64,000 nt of DNA from assembly GCA_035543335.1 (NCBI GenBank), contig DASZZH010000028.1, positions 80,392 through 144,391 of the forward strand. The letters are read 5' to 3'. How positions within the stretch are numbered: position 1 is the first letter of the stretch; every line of letters begins with the position of its first letter. The stretch is from Burkholderiales bacterium (GTDB lineage Bacteria; Pseudomonadota; Gammaproteobacteria; Burkholderiales; JAHFRG01). Below the pieces are notes generated by a model that was not told the origin of the DNA, did not search any database, and was given only the letters and a program-made list of their open reading frames with translations. The translations under genes were made by a program, and so were the position numbers. Shown here in pieces: positions 28,164 to 37,049 of the stretch.

Positions 28164-28904
28164 GTGCAAGGCAAAGTAGTGCTGATTACCGGCGGTGCTA
28201 GGCGCGTGGGCGCCGCGATTTGCCGCCATCTGCATGCGCGCGGCGCCGGCATCATGGTGCATTACCGTACTTCGTCGAAGGAAGCGCGCGCGCTCGCCTC
28301 CGAGCTCAATTTGAAGCGCGCCGATTCGGTGGCATTGATTCAAGCGGATTTGCTCCATCTGTCGGGGCTGCCGAACCTGGTGAACGACACGGTGAAGCGC
28401 TTTGGCAGGCTGGATGTGCTGATTAACAACGCTTCGAGCTTTTTCCCGACGCCGCTCGGGGAAATCAGCGACAAGGTGTGGGAGGATTTGGTTGGCACCA
28501 ACCTCAAGGCGCCGCTGTTTCTGTCGCAGGCGGCGGTGGCGCAGCTCAGGAAAAACCGCGGCTGCATCGTCAACATCGTGGACATCCACGCCGAGCGGCC
28601 GATGAAGAACTACGTGGTGTACAGCACGGCGAAAGCCGGGCTGGTAAACCTTACGCGCTCGCTGGCGCGGGAGCTCGCGCCGGAAGTCAGAGTGAACGGC
28701 GTCGCGCCCGGCGCCATCGTTTGGCCGGAGGACGAGGCGTGGTCGGATGAAGTCTCGCGCCAGCGCATTATCCATTCGACGTTGTTGAAGCGCGTCGGCG
28801 ACCCGGAAGACATCGCCAAGGCGGTATATTTCCTGATTGACGATGCGCCTTATATTACGGGTCAGATTATTGCTGTGGACGGCGGCAGGAGTATCAACAT
28901 ATGA
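28164..28904 (+). CDS. Pteridine reductase (short-chain dehydrogenase, FolM/PTR1-like)
   Basis: This NADPH-dependent SDR has 246 residues. The cofactor motif TGGARRVGAAI, with two arginines, is the pteridine-reductase variant; HYRTSSKEA, NNASSFFPTPLG, the catalytic YSTAK (Tyr-x3-Lys) and NGVAPGAIVWPED follow. It likely reduces dihydrofolate or dihydropterins. The GTG start at 28164 follows GGAG. Its stop overlaps the start of the TtcA-like gene (ATGA), so they form a translationally coupled pair. Confidence 0.9.
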   Translation: MQGKVVLITGGARRVGAAICRHLHARGAGIMVHYRTSSKEARALASELNLKRADSVALIQADLLHLSGLPNLVNDTVKRFGRLDVLINNASSFFPTPLGEISDKVWEDLVGTNLKAPLFLSQAAVAQLRKNRGCIVNIVDIHAERPMKNYVVYSTAKAGLVNLTRSLARELAPEVRVNGVAPGAIVWPEDEAWSDEVSRQRIIHSTLLKRVGDPEDIAKAVYFLIDDAPYITGQIIAVDGGRSINI

Positions 28905-29644
28905 CACCAGTTCCGGTTAAACCCCCGCGCACTTTATTAAGCCTCGCCGGCAAGGCGATTGCCGATTACGCGATGATTCGGCCGGGCGACCGTGTATTGC
29001 TCGGCCTGTCCGGCGGCAAGGACAGTTTGTCCTTGCTGCATGTGTTATTGCATCTTAAGGCGAAATCGCCGGTGAAGTTTGAGCTTGCCGCCGCGACTGT
29101 GGATCCGCAATCGCCGGAATACCATCCCGAGCCGCTCAAGGCCTATATGGCCGGGCTGGGCGTGCCGTATTTCTATGAAAGCTACCCGGTGCTGGAGCTC
29201 GCCAAGGAAAAAATGGGCAATGCTTCGTTCTGCGCGTTTTGCTCGCGCCTGCGCCGCGGCATGCTCTACGGCGCCGCGCGGCGCGAAGGCTGCAATGTAC
29301 TGGCGCTGGCGCAGCATCTGGATGACTTCGCCGAGACCTTCATGATGAGCGCGATGTTCGGCGGGAAGCTGCGCACCATGCGCGCGCATTATGTCAACGA
29401 CGACGGCGATCTGCGGGTGGTACGCCCGTTCGTTTACGTGCGCGAACGGCAAACCCATGCTTTTGCCAAAAGCACCGGGCTGCCGGTGATTACGGAAAAT
29501 TGCCCGGCCTGTTTCGCCATGCCGATGCAGCGCTGGAACATCAAGCAGAAGCTAGCCCAATGGGAAGGCGAAAACCGCCAGCTCTTCGCGAGCCTGCTTA
29601 CCGCCATGCGCCCGCTGCTCACGGCATCACCAGGGGATGATTAG
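28901..29644 (+). CDS. TtcA-family tRNA 2-thiolation PP-loop protein
   Basis: This 247-residue protein has the PP-loop SGGKDS (37-42), the Cys pair C111/C114 in CAFCSRLRRG, HLDDFAETFMMS and a second pair C201/C204 (CPAC). These match TtcA, which makes 2-thiocytidine-32 in tRNA with a [4Fe-4S] cluster. It is shorter than E. coli TtcA (311) and diverged, so it may be a paralogue acting on another nucleotide. It is coupled to the pteridine reductase. Confidence 0.85.
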   Translation: MTPVPVKPPRTLLSLAGKAIADYAMIRPGDRVLLGLSGGKDSLSLLHVLLHLKAKSPVKFELAAATVDPQSPEYHPEPLKAYMAGLGVPYFYESYPVLELAKEKMGNASFCAFCSRLRRGMLYGAARREGCNVLALAQHLDDFAETFMMSAMFGGKLRTMRAHYVNDDGDLRVVRPFVYVRERQTHAFAKSTGLPVITENCPACFAMPMQRWNIKQKLAQWEGENRQLFASLLTAMRPLLTASPGDD

Positions 29645-29749
29645 CGCTTTGTTTATGCGCTTATTATTGGGCGCGGTAGGAAATGGGGTTTGGAATCAAT
29701 TTACCGAGGGTTTAGAAACAGTTCGGGCTTTTTATCAAATGGATAGTGC

Positions 29750-29778
29750 TTGACTCCGCCATCGATCCAGCCTATATC
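29750..29778 (+). promoter_or_regulatory. Sigma-70-type promoter
   Basis: TTGACT (29750-29755), a 17-base spacer and TATATC (29773-29778) lie 66 bases upstream of the SnoaL-like gene start. The rest of 29645-29844 is relatively AT-rich and holds no gene. Confidence 0.6.
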
Positions 29779-29844
29779 CAAAAAGGTTACCCTAGCCGTA
29801 CTTCGGCCACAGCGGGCCAATAACCAAACCAAGGGAGGTTAATC

Positions 29845-30299
29845 ATGAGACGCTCTATCTACTCTTTGCTGTTGCTTATCCTGTTGGTAATTGTACCCAG
29901 TGCTTGGGCGGGGCCCAAGGAGGAGGTTGCTGCCACCACCGCGAAATGGGCGGAGGTTTTCACGGACGACAACCCCGACAAGATCCTCGCGCTCTATGCC
30001 AAGGATGGCGTGCTGTGGGGAACGCTATCTCCCAAACGGGGGATGATCCGGAAGCGATTCGGGATTATTTTGTGAAAGCCTTTGCGGCGCTACCGGCCCA
30101 CAAAGTCAGTTTCGGAGACCAGTTAATCCGGGTATATGGCAACACCGCCATCAACACCGGCTATTACACGTTCTCTTATGTAAAAGACGGCGAGGCTAAG
30201 TCTCTCCCCGCGCGCTACAGTTTTACCTACGTGAAGAAGGGAAAAAAATGGTTGATCGTCGATCATCACTCGTCCGCCATGCCCGCGCCGCCCAAGTAA
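29845..30299 (+). pseudogene. Exported SnoaL/DUF4440-like protein, frameshifted
   Basis: The gene starts at the ATG at 29845 after a good AGGGAGG site and encodes a signal peptide (IVPSAWA) and the first half of a cystatin/NTF2-like fold (KILALYAKDGVLWGTLSP). The frame then breaks at 30034-30041 (AAACGGGGG) and the correct continuation (DDPEAIRDYFVKAFAALP, then the IVDHHSSAMP tail) lies one frame back and ends at 30299. Adding one base in the A or G run restores a 151-residue protein. It may be a true pseudogene or a sequencing error. The family includes secreted proteins of unknown role. Confidence 0.75.
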
Positions 30300-30346
30300 C
30301 AAGTAAAAGGAAAACCCGGGGTCAGGTCTTGAAACATGAGAGTTCG

Positions 30347-30415
30347 ATTTTCTCTGCGTCTTCCGCGCCCTCTGCGGTGAAAGGTTTTCTTGGTGTCCTG
30401 CGTCATGGCGGTTTA
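30347..30415. repeat. Dispersed CTCTGCG/GCGGTGAAA intergenic repeat, copy 1
   Basis: On the minus strand it reads AAACCGCC, then CACCAAGAAAAC, then TTTCACCGCAGAGGG, then GACGCAGAGAAAA, a low-complexity string of related 9-12-mers. The same modules occur at 41975-42000 and 63849-63880. Just before it, 30317-30333 carries GGGGTCAGGTCTTGAAA, a string I associate with ends of IS200/REP-type elements, but no transposase remains. Confidence 0.6.
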
Positions 30416-30469
30416 AACTCTAAAAAATGGGGGCGGAGTCAATTTCGCTTCCAATGCGAAGCGTAGGCG

Positions 30470-31147
30470 CTACTTCCGCCGCGGCGCTGGATACTGGAGC
30501 AGCTTTCCGGTCTTGCGTTCAAACGCATCGCGGCGGTGCAGAAGCCGCGCTTGCTTTGCGGTTATGAGCGGGTAGTGCCGGATTTCATCCAGCATCTCCA
30601 CCACCTTCCAGCAATCGTCGCCATTCGTCACCCACAGCTTGGGATTCACTTTGCGCAGATCGAAGGCGCGCGAATACTGCCGCAGTGTCTGGCGGCCTTT
30701 CTTGTTGGTGTATTCGTGAAAATAGGATATCGCGAGTTCCCGCAAGCTGCGGTACACGGCGTCGCGGTGACGCAGCTGGGGATGGTTGGTCTTGGAAATC
30801 GCGCCCCAGCACCCGCCGCGGCGAAACAGCGCCACCACGTGATCGTAGTCGTGCACGGCCTTGAAATCGAGAAGCAGCGGCGGCTCGCCCTGGATCCACA
30901 GCGCGCAGGCGGCGAGCAGCGCTCCCTCGATGCAATGTGCGCGTCGCTGTTTCAGCACTTCGCGCACCGACAGGACAGTGTCGCCGTGCGGTTCGAAGTT
31001 GGCCTTGATGCCGTTTAAATATTCCTGGATTTTGTGCGGCGTGCTCAGCCGCTTGAGCGTGTCAAATTCCCGTTGGCTCAGGTCGAGGTCCGGACGGAGC
31101 GCGCGCCGCACCGCGCCGGATTTCGCTTTTTTTGATTTTCGGGTCAC
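30470..31147 (-). CDS. Transglutaminase-like hypothetical protein
   Basis: This protein of about 225 residues has a Cys-His-Asp thiol-protease-like layout: RAHCIEGALLAACAL (candidate Cys nucleophile), DFKAVHDYDHVVALFRRGG (His) and a downstream Asp. It has no signal peptide. I take the GTG at 31147 as the start because it follows the small ORF at 31164-31271; the frame is open to a TTG at 31204, which would overlap that ORF. It is the last gene of the cyclase operon. No characterised relative is recognised; the catalytic reading is an inference from residue spacing. Confidence 0.7.
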   Translation of the reverse strand: MTRKSKKAKSGAVRRALRPDLDLSQREFDTLKRLSTPHKIQEYLNGIKANFEPHGDTVLSVREVLKQRRAHCIEGALLAACALWIQGEPPLLLDFKAVHDYDHVVALFRRGGCWGAISKTNHPQLRHRDAVYRSLRELAISYFHEYTNKKGRQTLRQYSRAFDLRKVNPKLWVTNGDDCWKVVEMLDEIRHYPLITAKQARLLHRRDAFERKTGKLLQYPAPRRK

Positions 31148-31163
31148 GCTGCGCGCGATGCTT

Positions 31164-31271
31164 TTATTTGCGCCTGCCGCCCGCGGGCTCAAGCGTGCCG
31201 GCAAAGCGCGCGGCCTGCGCAGGAAAACAGAAGGCTGCGAACAGGATCAAGAGGAAAATTCGGCTTCCCAT
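31164..31271 (-). CDS. 35-residue secreted peptide (candidate small gene)
   Basis: An ATG at 31271, 17 bases after the M48 stop, opens a 35-codon frame. It encodes a near-ideal signal peptide (MGSRIFLLILFAAFCFPAQA), leaving a 15-residue mature tail rich in Gly/Arg. The TAA at 31164-31166 precedes the next gene's GTG by 16 bases. The only ribosome-site candidate is a GGGG string. The position between two operon genes and the strong leader favour a real gene; chance is possible given its length. Confidence 0.4.
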   Translation of the reverse strand: MGSRIFLLILFAAFCFPAQAARFAGTLEPAGGRRK

Positions 31272-31287
31272 TCGCAACCCCGGGGAA

Positions 31288-32148
31288 TTACTGCGAGGAG
31301 AGATGCAACTTCCCGGTGTACTGCTGGAAGCGCATCATGTTCTGCGGCGCCTTGATGCCGTCGAGCGTGGCCAAGCCGGGCGCGAGCTTGTCGAGCCGGT
31401 CCTGCGGCAGCGGGTGGGTCTTGTACAGCAGCGTTAGGTAATTATCCTTGGGATCGGCGCTGGCGAGCGTGGTCAGCACCGCCGGCAATCCATACGGATC
31501 ATAGCCCGCCCGCGCCGCCAGCACCACTCCCATACGGTCGGCTTCGTATTCGTCGGTCTTGTCGAGACCGCGGGCGTAGAGCTCCTTGGTTGGACCCGCC
31601 AACTTCTGCACCAGATCGGCGTGCCGGCTTTCGGCGGTAGCCGCCGCCGCCCCCGCGCTCAGCAGATTCATCACGGCGGACTTGCGCAACGCCTTGAGAT
31701 GATGCTTCTGCGTCACGTGCGCCACTTCGTGACCGAGCACACCGGCAAGCTCGGCTTCGTTGCGCAACTGCTTCATCATGCCTTTGGTGACAATGATGTA
31801 GCCGCCCGGCGCAGCAAACGCATTGATGTGGTCCGAATCGTTGACGCCGAAATGCCAAGGCAGGTCCGGCCGTTCCGACTGCTGTGCCACCCACATGCCG
31901 ACGGCATTCACGTAGCGCTGCAGCTCTGCGTCATTGAACAGCGGGCGGGCACCGAGCAGCGTTTCGGCAATGCCGTCGCCGATTTCGATCTCCTCGGCCT
32001 GCGTCGGCTCGCGCAGGTTCTTGAGCGATTGCTGCAGACCGCCCGACTCGTTGATGTTGCGAAAGAAGGCCTGGGTCTGTTGTTGCGAGCAGCCACTGAG
32101 CGCCAACGCCGATAGGAGCAGAATGAAAGCAAAGCGCATCGAGCTCAT
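31288..32148 (-). CDS. M48-family zinc metalloprotease lipoprotein
   Basis: This 286-residue lipoprotein has a lipobox LALSGC (C20). The gluzincin motif is HEVAH (H140, E141, H144) with the third zinc ligand E202 in DEYEADRMG. Family relatives include BepA and LoiP, which act on outer-membrane protein quality control. A tail of about 70 residues follows without obvious TPRs, so it is a short M48 rather than a BepA. Its start overlaps the SH3 gene stop (ATGA). Confidence 0.92.
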   Translation of the reverse strand: MSSMRFAFILLLSALALSGCSQQQTQAFFRNINESGGLQQSLKNLREPTQAEEIEIGDGIAETLLGARPLFNDAELQRYVNAVGMWVAQQSERPDLPWHFGVNDSDHINAFAAPGGYIIVTKGMMKQLRNEAELAGVLGHEVAHVTQKHHLKALRKSAVMNLLSAGAAAATAESRHADLVQKLAGPTKELYARGLDKTDEYEADRMGVVLAARAGYDPYGLPAVLTTLASADPKDNYLTLLYKTHPLPQDRLDKLAPGLATLDGIKAPQNMMRFQQYTGKLHLSSQ

Positions 32149-32669
32149 TTTGTTTCCTTAAGCGGCTTGCCGTTTTCGTCGAAGTAGGCGACCTGGTGTT
32201 GCCCTAGTTTGCCCTTGGCGGCCAGTTGCTGCGCGTTAGCCGGGGTCGCGGCAAAGCCCTTCATCTTTACCACTTCAGCGGGATTCGGCGCGGCTTTGGC
32301 GAGATCCTCCTCGGAGAAGCCGCGCACGCCGGTGGTCACCGTCGCGGTCGTCACTGGTCGCGGCCGGTTGGAGAATCCAATGGCCGACAACAGATTGCCG
32401 CCCTGGGGTTTCTGGTCCGGATTGCCGAGGCGCACCGACAGCATGCGCACCCAGCCCTGCTGCTCTTCCTTGGTCTTGATCTGCATCCAGGCGCCTTGGC
32501 GGGTCAGGATCTCAACCTGGGATTTCTCAGCGAGCGTCGTCACCGTTTCCGCGTCTAGAAAAGGCTTCGCCTTCAATTCGGTCGGGCCCAGCGTGTAGCC
32601 GGTTTCGGCTGTGTGTGCCGGCGGGATGAACAGGGTAAGTACGGCGGCAAGCCATGCCCAGCGTTTCAT
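32145..32669 (-). CDS. Exported SH3-domain protein
   Basis: This 174-residue protein has a signal peptide (LTLFIPPAHT) and then a bacterial SH3 domain (about residues 23-85: LKAKPFLDAETVTTLAEKS, WMQIKTKEEQQGWVRMLSVRLG). The C-terminal half is Ala/Gly-rich and ends charged. Such SH3 domains bind cell-wall or surface ligands. It is coupled on both sides by four-base overlaps, to the cyclase upstream and the M48 protease downstream. Confidence 0.85.
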   Translation of the reverse strand: MKRWAWLAAVLTLFIPPAHTAETGYTLGPTELKAKPFLDAETVTTLAEKSQVEILTRQGAWMQIKTKEEQQGWVRMLSVRLGNPDQKPQGGNLLSAIGFSNRPRPVTTATVTTGVRGFSEEDLAKAAPNPAEVVKMKGFAATPANAQQLAAKGKLGQHQVAYFDENGKPLKETK

Positions 32670-34559
32670 GCGGATTTTCTCTCCGGTTCGAACAATTCGA
32701 CCTCCTGCGTTCTGCCTTTGACTTTATAGCGTCCGCGTGGAACAAAGTCAAAGGCGTCTGGGCACAGCCGCAGGGTGTCTTCGGAAACCAGAATTCTCGC
32801 CACGCCCTTGGTCAGCCCTTCGATGCGGCTCGCCAGGTTGACCGTGTCGCCGATGGCGGTGTACTCACGCCGCTGGTCGGAACCGATTAGGCCCACCACC
32901 GCCGAGCCCGAGTGGATGCCGATGCCGGCGTCGAATTCGCCACCCATGTCGCCGAGTTCCTTCCGGAATGCCTCGAGCGTGTCTGCCATGTCCAGTGCGC
33001 AGCGAATTGCATTCTCGGCGTGCTTCGGGTCGTCGAGCGGCGCACCCCAGATCGCCATGAGGGCGTCGCCGATGAATTTTTCGAGCGCACCCGCCGTGGC
33101 GGAAGATCACGTCCACCTGGCGGCTGAAGTAGCGGTTGAGCAGATCCACAACTTGTTGGGGGGTGCGGGATTCCGACAAGGCGGTAAAGCCGCGAATGTC
33201 GGAGAATAGCAGCGTCACCTGCCGGCTCTGGCCTTCGCGTGACAGTCCGCCGTGCGCCATCAGCTCCTTCACCACGTGCGGATTGACGAAGCGGGAAAAC
33301 TGCGCGATTGCCTGCTCGCGCCCGCGCCGCTCGCGCAGATACTCCTGCAACGCGGCGATGAAATAGAACGCCCAGCCGAACAGCAGCGGCCGCAGCACCG
33401 GCACCAGCAGCAACTTGCCGACTGCGAGGTACTGCCCGATTAGCAGAACGGCCGAAGCCCCCGCCAGCGCCGCGCCGATCTTCAGCGTATTGAATCGGGC
33501 GCGAAATCCCGCATACAGCAGCGCCAGCACGATCAAGGTCAAAGCCGCCGGCCAGGCAACCGATACCTGCGACAGGTAGTTTCCGTTCTTGAGGTTGTCG
33601 ATCGCCGTGGCGAGGATATCGACGCCATCCGAGCGTATGTTCACCGGAGTGGGTCGGATGTCGTGCAGCCCGGTCGCCGTGACGCCTATGATGACGATCT
33701 TGTCCTTGAACTCGTTCGGATCACGCTTGCGTTTTTGGCTGTTGAAATCGACGTAGAGGTCGGCGTAGGAGACGTACGCTCGTGCAGCCTTGCCACCCGG
33801 CCAGCTCAGTAGGATGGACTTGACATCAGGCACCGCCAGTCCGAGGTCCTGCGCCACCCTGGCGGGAAGAGAAGGAATCTTCCAGCCATACGCGTCCTGA
33901 TACACGAAGTACCGCCGCCCGACGCCATCGCGGTCGGCAAGAAAATCGATTGTGCCCAGGCGCCAGTTCTCCGGCAGCAACGCCTTGGGCAGGCCGATGT
34001 TCAACGTGGCCTTCCGGTCGGCCCGCGCACCGGCGACCGCGCCGAGCGCGCCTTGCATTTCCGCGAGCGGCACGCCATAAGGGTCTGCCGCGGCATCCTG
34101 GCGTGCAGTCGGAAAGAACACGTTCTTGTGGGGAGAGATTGCCTTGTTGAACAACTCGTCCGCATCCAACCGGTAGGTGTCCGGCTCGAAAAACAGGATG
34201 TCGAATACGATGGCGCGCGGCTTCTGTGCGGCGAGGCCCTGCACCAGTTCGCCATGCACGGAGCGCGGCCACGGCCAGCGCCCCGCGTAGTCGGCCATTC
34301 GCTCCAAACTGTCCTCGTCGGCGACGACGACGACTATATCGGGATCCGGCCTGAGTCTCTCCGCCTGACCGGCGACGAAAAGATCGGAGAAGCGTGCCTC
34401 CGGCGTGCGCAGCCAGTTCAGCCAGGAGAATTCGACGACCACGGCAAGCACGATGGCAAGCGCCAATAGATTGAGAGGGTCGCCGAGGGTGCGCTTCGCC
34501 TCGACGCGGCCGAGGCCCGCGATCAGTTCCAGCACGTGCGCGACGAAGGCGTCGGACAT
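32666..34559 (-). pseudogene. CHASE2-domain adenylyl cyclase, split by a one-base frameshift
   Basis: Read through, this is a 630-residue membrane class III cyclase: N-terminal membrane segment (LNLLALAIVLAVVVEFSWL), extracytoplasmic CHASE2 domain (about 45-340), a cluster of three membrane segments and the cyclase domain. Both metal aspartates (LFSDIRGFT; FIGDALMAIWG) are present. The substrate residues, Lys in EKFIGD and Asp in AIGDTVN, favour ATP. The frame breaks at the CCC of 33090-33092 (plus strand); removing one C gives HGGALEKFIGDALM. If the base is real, the catalytic domain is cut. It lies five bases after the MetF-like gene and overlaps the SH3 gene. Confidence 0.85.
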
Positions 34560-34564
34560 GGTCT

Positions 34565-35500
34565 CTAGCGCGTGCGCGCGGCGAGCACTTCGGAAAGTGC
34601 GTGGAACAGGTCCACCGAGGCGTCGATCTCGTCGCGGTTGATCGAGACGCTTTCCACGTTGATGCCGAGCGGCACCTTGCTGAAATAGTCGTGTTCCAGG
34701 ATGCGGCGCAGGTTGTCGCGGCAAATCTCGATCGATTTCGCAAGCGGCTTCGCCGCGCCGAGGATCTCGCGCTCGGTCTCGGGCGGGACGTTCACGCCGA
34801 GCCACTTGATGAACGCCAGGGTCTTCGCGCGTCCGACCGGCGAGAAGGTGAGCACCACGCGCTGCGGCTCGACGCCTGCGCCGCGGCAGTCGCGCAGGTA
34901 GTCGCGCAGCAGCCGCTCGGTGGCGCGCGCGTGGTACACGGTCTGCGAGATGAAATAGCCGCAGCCTTGCAGGCCCTTGGCGAGCATGCGCGCCGATTCG
35001 CTTCTTTCGGCCGAATGCCGCTCGGCGATCACCACGCAGCCGACGGTGAAGCGCGCCTCGTGGCCGGCGGCAAGCTGGATTGCGCGCGACAGCGCGAGCG
35101 GATAGCGCACGCCCGAGGTCGGCCGGCCGACGATGGACAGGAACCCGATGCCGAAGTCGCGCGCGCTTTCGGTGAGCCACGCGTTCCACGCGTCCTCGGG
35201 CATTTCGCCGACGCACTTGTAGGTGATGGCCGGCTTTCCGGCGAGCCGCGTCAGCACGCGCGAATATTCACGCGGGTCGATCGTGCCGGTGAACGCGAAC
35301 GGTCGCGGCGACTCCTTGCGGCCCGACTCGTCCTGGATGTCGTAGACGACGACCGCGTCGATCGGAAGCGTCGCGAGCCGCGCGGCCAGCTTCCCGGCCG
35401 CAGCCTGAACGGCGTCTTCTGTGGAACCCGCGCGCGGCGGCGTGGTGCCGTACAGCAGCACCGTGTGCCGTGCGTCGAGCAGCCTGATTTTGAGGTCCAT
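34565..35500 (-). CDS. Diverged MetF-like (methylenetetrahydrofolate-reductase-family) protein
   Basis: This protein of about 311 residues has an N-terminus like MTHFR (VLLYGTTPPRAG in place of FEFFPP), a middle VVYDIQDESGR, and a C-terminal part with QTVYHARATERLLRDY, VVLTFSPVGR and WLGVNVPP, which follow the TIM-barrel pattern of MetF. Key FAD/folate residues cannot be confirmed. It lies ten to twenty bases after ahcY on the same strand, where many betaproteobacteria carry metF, so it may be the organism's methyl-folate reductase or a paralogue. Start is the ATG at 35500 or the GTG at 35509. Confidence 0.7.
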   Translation of the reverse strand: MDLKIRLLDARHTVLLYGTTPPRAGSTEDAVQAAAGKLAARLATLPIDAVVVYDIQDESGRKESPRPFAFTGTIDPREYSRVLTRLAGKPAITYKCVGEMPEDAWNAWLTESARDFGIGFLSIVGRPTSGVRYPLALSRAIQLAAGHEARFTVGCVVIAERHSAERSESARMLAKGLQGCGYFISQTVYHARATERLLRDYLRDCRGAGVEPQRVVLTFSPVGRAKTLAFIKWLGVNVPPETEREILGAAKPLAKSIEICRDNLRRILEHDYFSKVPLGINVESVSINRDEIDASVDLFHALSEVLAARTR

Positions 35501-35519
35501 CTGGCACACCCGCGCCGGG

Positions 35520-36932
35520 TCAGTACCGGTAGTGATCGGACTTGTACGGGCCGTATTTGGACACGCCGATGTATTTTGCCTGTTCGTCGGTGAGCTCGGT
35601 GAGCTTGGCTCCGATTTTCTTCAAGTGCAGCCGCGCCACCTTTTCATCGAGGTGCTTGGGCAGCACGTACACCTTCTTCTCGTATTTGGCGCCATGCTGA
35701 TAGAGCTCGATCTGCGCAATGACCTGATTGGTGAAGGAATTGGACATCACGAATGAAGGATGTCCCGTGGCGCAACCCAGGTTCACCAAGCGTCCCTCGG
35801 CAAGTACGATGAGGCGCTTGCCGTCGGGGAAAATCACATGGTCCACTTGCGGTTTGATGTTCTCCCACCGGTACTGGCGAAGCGATGCGATGTCGATTTC
35901 CGAATCGAAATGACCGATGTTGCACACGATGGCGTTATGTTTCATTTTCTTCATGTGCTCGAGGGCGATGACATGCAAGTTGCCGGTGGCGGTTACAAAA
36001 ATATCCGCCTTGTCGGCCGCGTCCTCCATCGTCACCACGCGATAGCCTTCCATCGCCGCCTGCAGCGCGCAGATGGGGTCGATTTCGGTGACCCACACCG
36101 TTGCGCCGAGGCCGCGTAAAGACTGCGCGCAGCCCTTGCCCACGTCGCCATGGCCGCACACCACGGCGATTTTGCCGGCGATCATCACGTCGGTCGCGCG
36201 CTTGATGCCGTCCACCAGCGATTCGCGGCAGCCGTAAAGGTTGTCGAACTTGGACTTGGTGACTGAATCGTTGACGTTGATGGCGGGAAACGGCAGCCGC
36301 CCTTCCTTCTGCATCTGATAAAGGCGCTTGACGCCAGTGGTGGTCTCCTCGGTCACGCCCTTGATATTTGCCAGCGCTTTGGAATACCAGCCCGGTCTTC
36401 CGTCGAGGCGCTTTTTGATTGAAGCGTAGAGCGCCTTTTCTTCCTCGTTGGCCGGTTTGGCAATCACCGTCGGGTCTTTTTCCGCCTTTGAGCCCAGGAT
36501 GACCAGCAGTGTGGCATCGCCGCCATCGTCGAGAATCATATTGGGAAAGCCGCCGTCCGCCCATTCGAAAATGCGGTGGGTGTAATCCCAGTATTCGTCC
36601 AGCGTTTCGCCCTTGTAGGCGAACACCGGCGTGCCACCCGCCGCAATCGCCGCCGCCGCGTGATCTTGCGTCGAGTAGATATTGCAGGAAGCCCAGCGCA
36701 CCTCCGCACCAAGTGCTTTCAGCGTTTCAATCAGCACCGCGGTCTGGATGGTCATGTGCAGCGAACCGGCGATGCGCGCGCCCTGCAACGGCTGCTGCGC
36801 GCGGTATTCCTCGCGCACGCTCATTAAGCCGGGCATTTCGGTTTCGGCGATCGCGATTTCCTTGCGGCCCCAGTCGGCCAGGGAAATATCCGCGACTTTG
36901 TAGTCCTGTTGGGATTTGAGTACAGCGCTCAT
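35520..36932 (-). CDS. ahcY: S-adenosylhomocysteine hydrolase
   Basis: This NAD-dependent enzyme splits SAH to adenosine and homocysteine, relieving inhibition of methyltransferases. It has 470 residues with [26 protein letters not shown], the NAD motif [13 protein letters not shown], and the C-terminal KSDHYRY whose Lys and Tyr reach the neighbouring subunit's NAD. The ATG at 36932 has GGAG seven bases upstream (36940-36943), and that site lies in a hairpin below a SAH riboswitch. It includes the roughly 40-residue insertion typical of many bacterial enzymes. Confidence 0.97.
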   Translation of the reverse strand: MSAVLKSQQDYKVADISLADWGRKEIAIAETEMPGLMSVREEYRAQQPLQGARIAGSLHMTIQTAVLIETLKALGAEVRWASCNIYSTQDHAAAAIAAGGTPVFAYKGETLDEYWDYTHRIFEWADGGFPNMILDDGGDATLLVILGSKAEKDPTVIAKPANEEEKALYASIKKRLDGRPGWYSKALANIKGVTEETTTGVKRLYQMQKEGRLPFPAINVNDSVTKSKFDNLYGCRESLVDGIKRATDVMIAGKIAVVCGHGDVGKGCAQSLRGLGATVWVTEIDPICALQAAMEGYRVVTMEDAADKADIFVTATGNLHVIALEHMKKMKHNAIVCNIGHFDSEIDIASLRQYRWENIKPQVDHVIFPDGKRLIVLAEGRLVNLGCATGHPSFVMSNSFTNQVIAQIELYQHGAKYEKKVYVLPKHLDEKVARLHLKKIGAKLTELTDEQAKYIGVSKYGPYKSDHYRY

Positions 36933-36939
36933 AATGTTT

Positions 36940-36962
36940 CTCCATTCAAAAAATCTGAATGG
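36940..36962 (-). promoter_or_regulatory. Shine-Dalgarno-sequestering hairpin of ahcY (riboswitch expression platform)
   Basis: On the transcript CCATTC (36962-36957) can pair with GAATGG (36947-36942) around a nine-base loop, burying two bases of the GGAG site. The upstream arm shares its first two C residues with the 3' strand of aptamer stem P1 (GGCGCCC). Aptamer folding and this hairpin therefore compete, which predicts translation ON when SAH is bound. Confidence 0.5.
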
Positions 36963-37038
36963 GCGCCGTTGCAACTTTAGATACCCCCTATTCCGAGCCT
37001 GGCGGATATAAACCCCGCTGCAGCGCCCCTCAGAACGG
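36961..37038 (-). ncRNA. S-adenosylhomocysteine (SAH) riboswitch aptamer
   Basis: The minus strand reads CTGAGGGGCGCTGCAGC, then a short stem-loop, GCCAGGCTCGGAA, and finally CAACGGCGCCC. These are the conserved blocks of the SAH riboswitch in the right order and spacing. GGGGCGC and GGCGCCC form stem P1, and the position directly upstream of ahcY is the usual one. The element turns on SAH recycling when SAH accumulates. Confidence 0.88.
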
Positions 37039-37049
37039 CAGGTGTTCGA

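Noticed and set aside
30300-30346. Remnant of an IS200/REP-type transposase gene
   Set aside because: Only a border-like GGGGTCAGGTCTTGAAA string is present; no transposase residues can be read.
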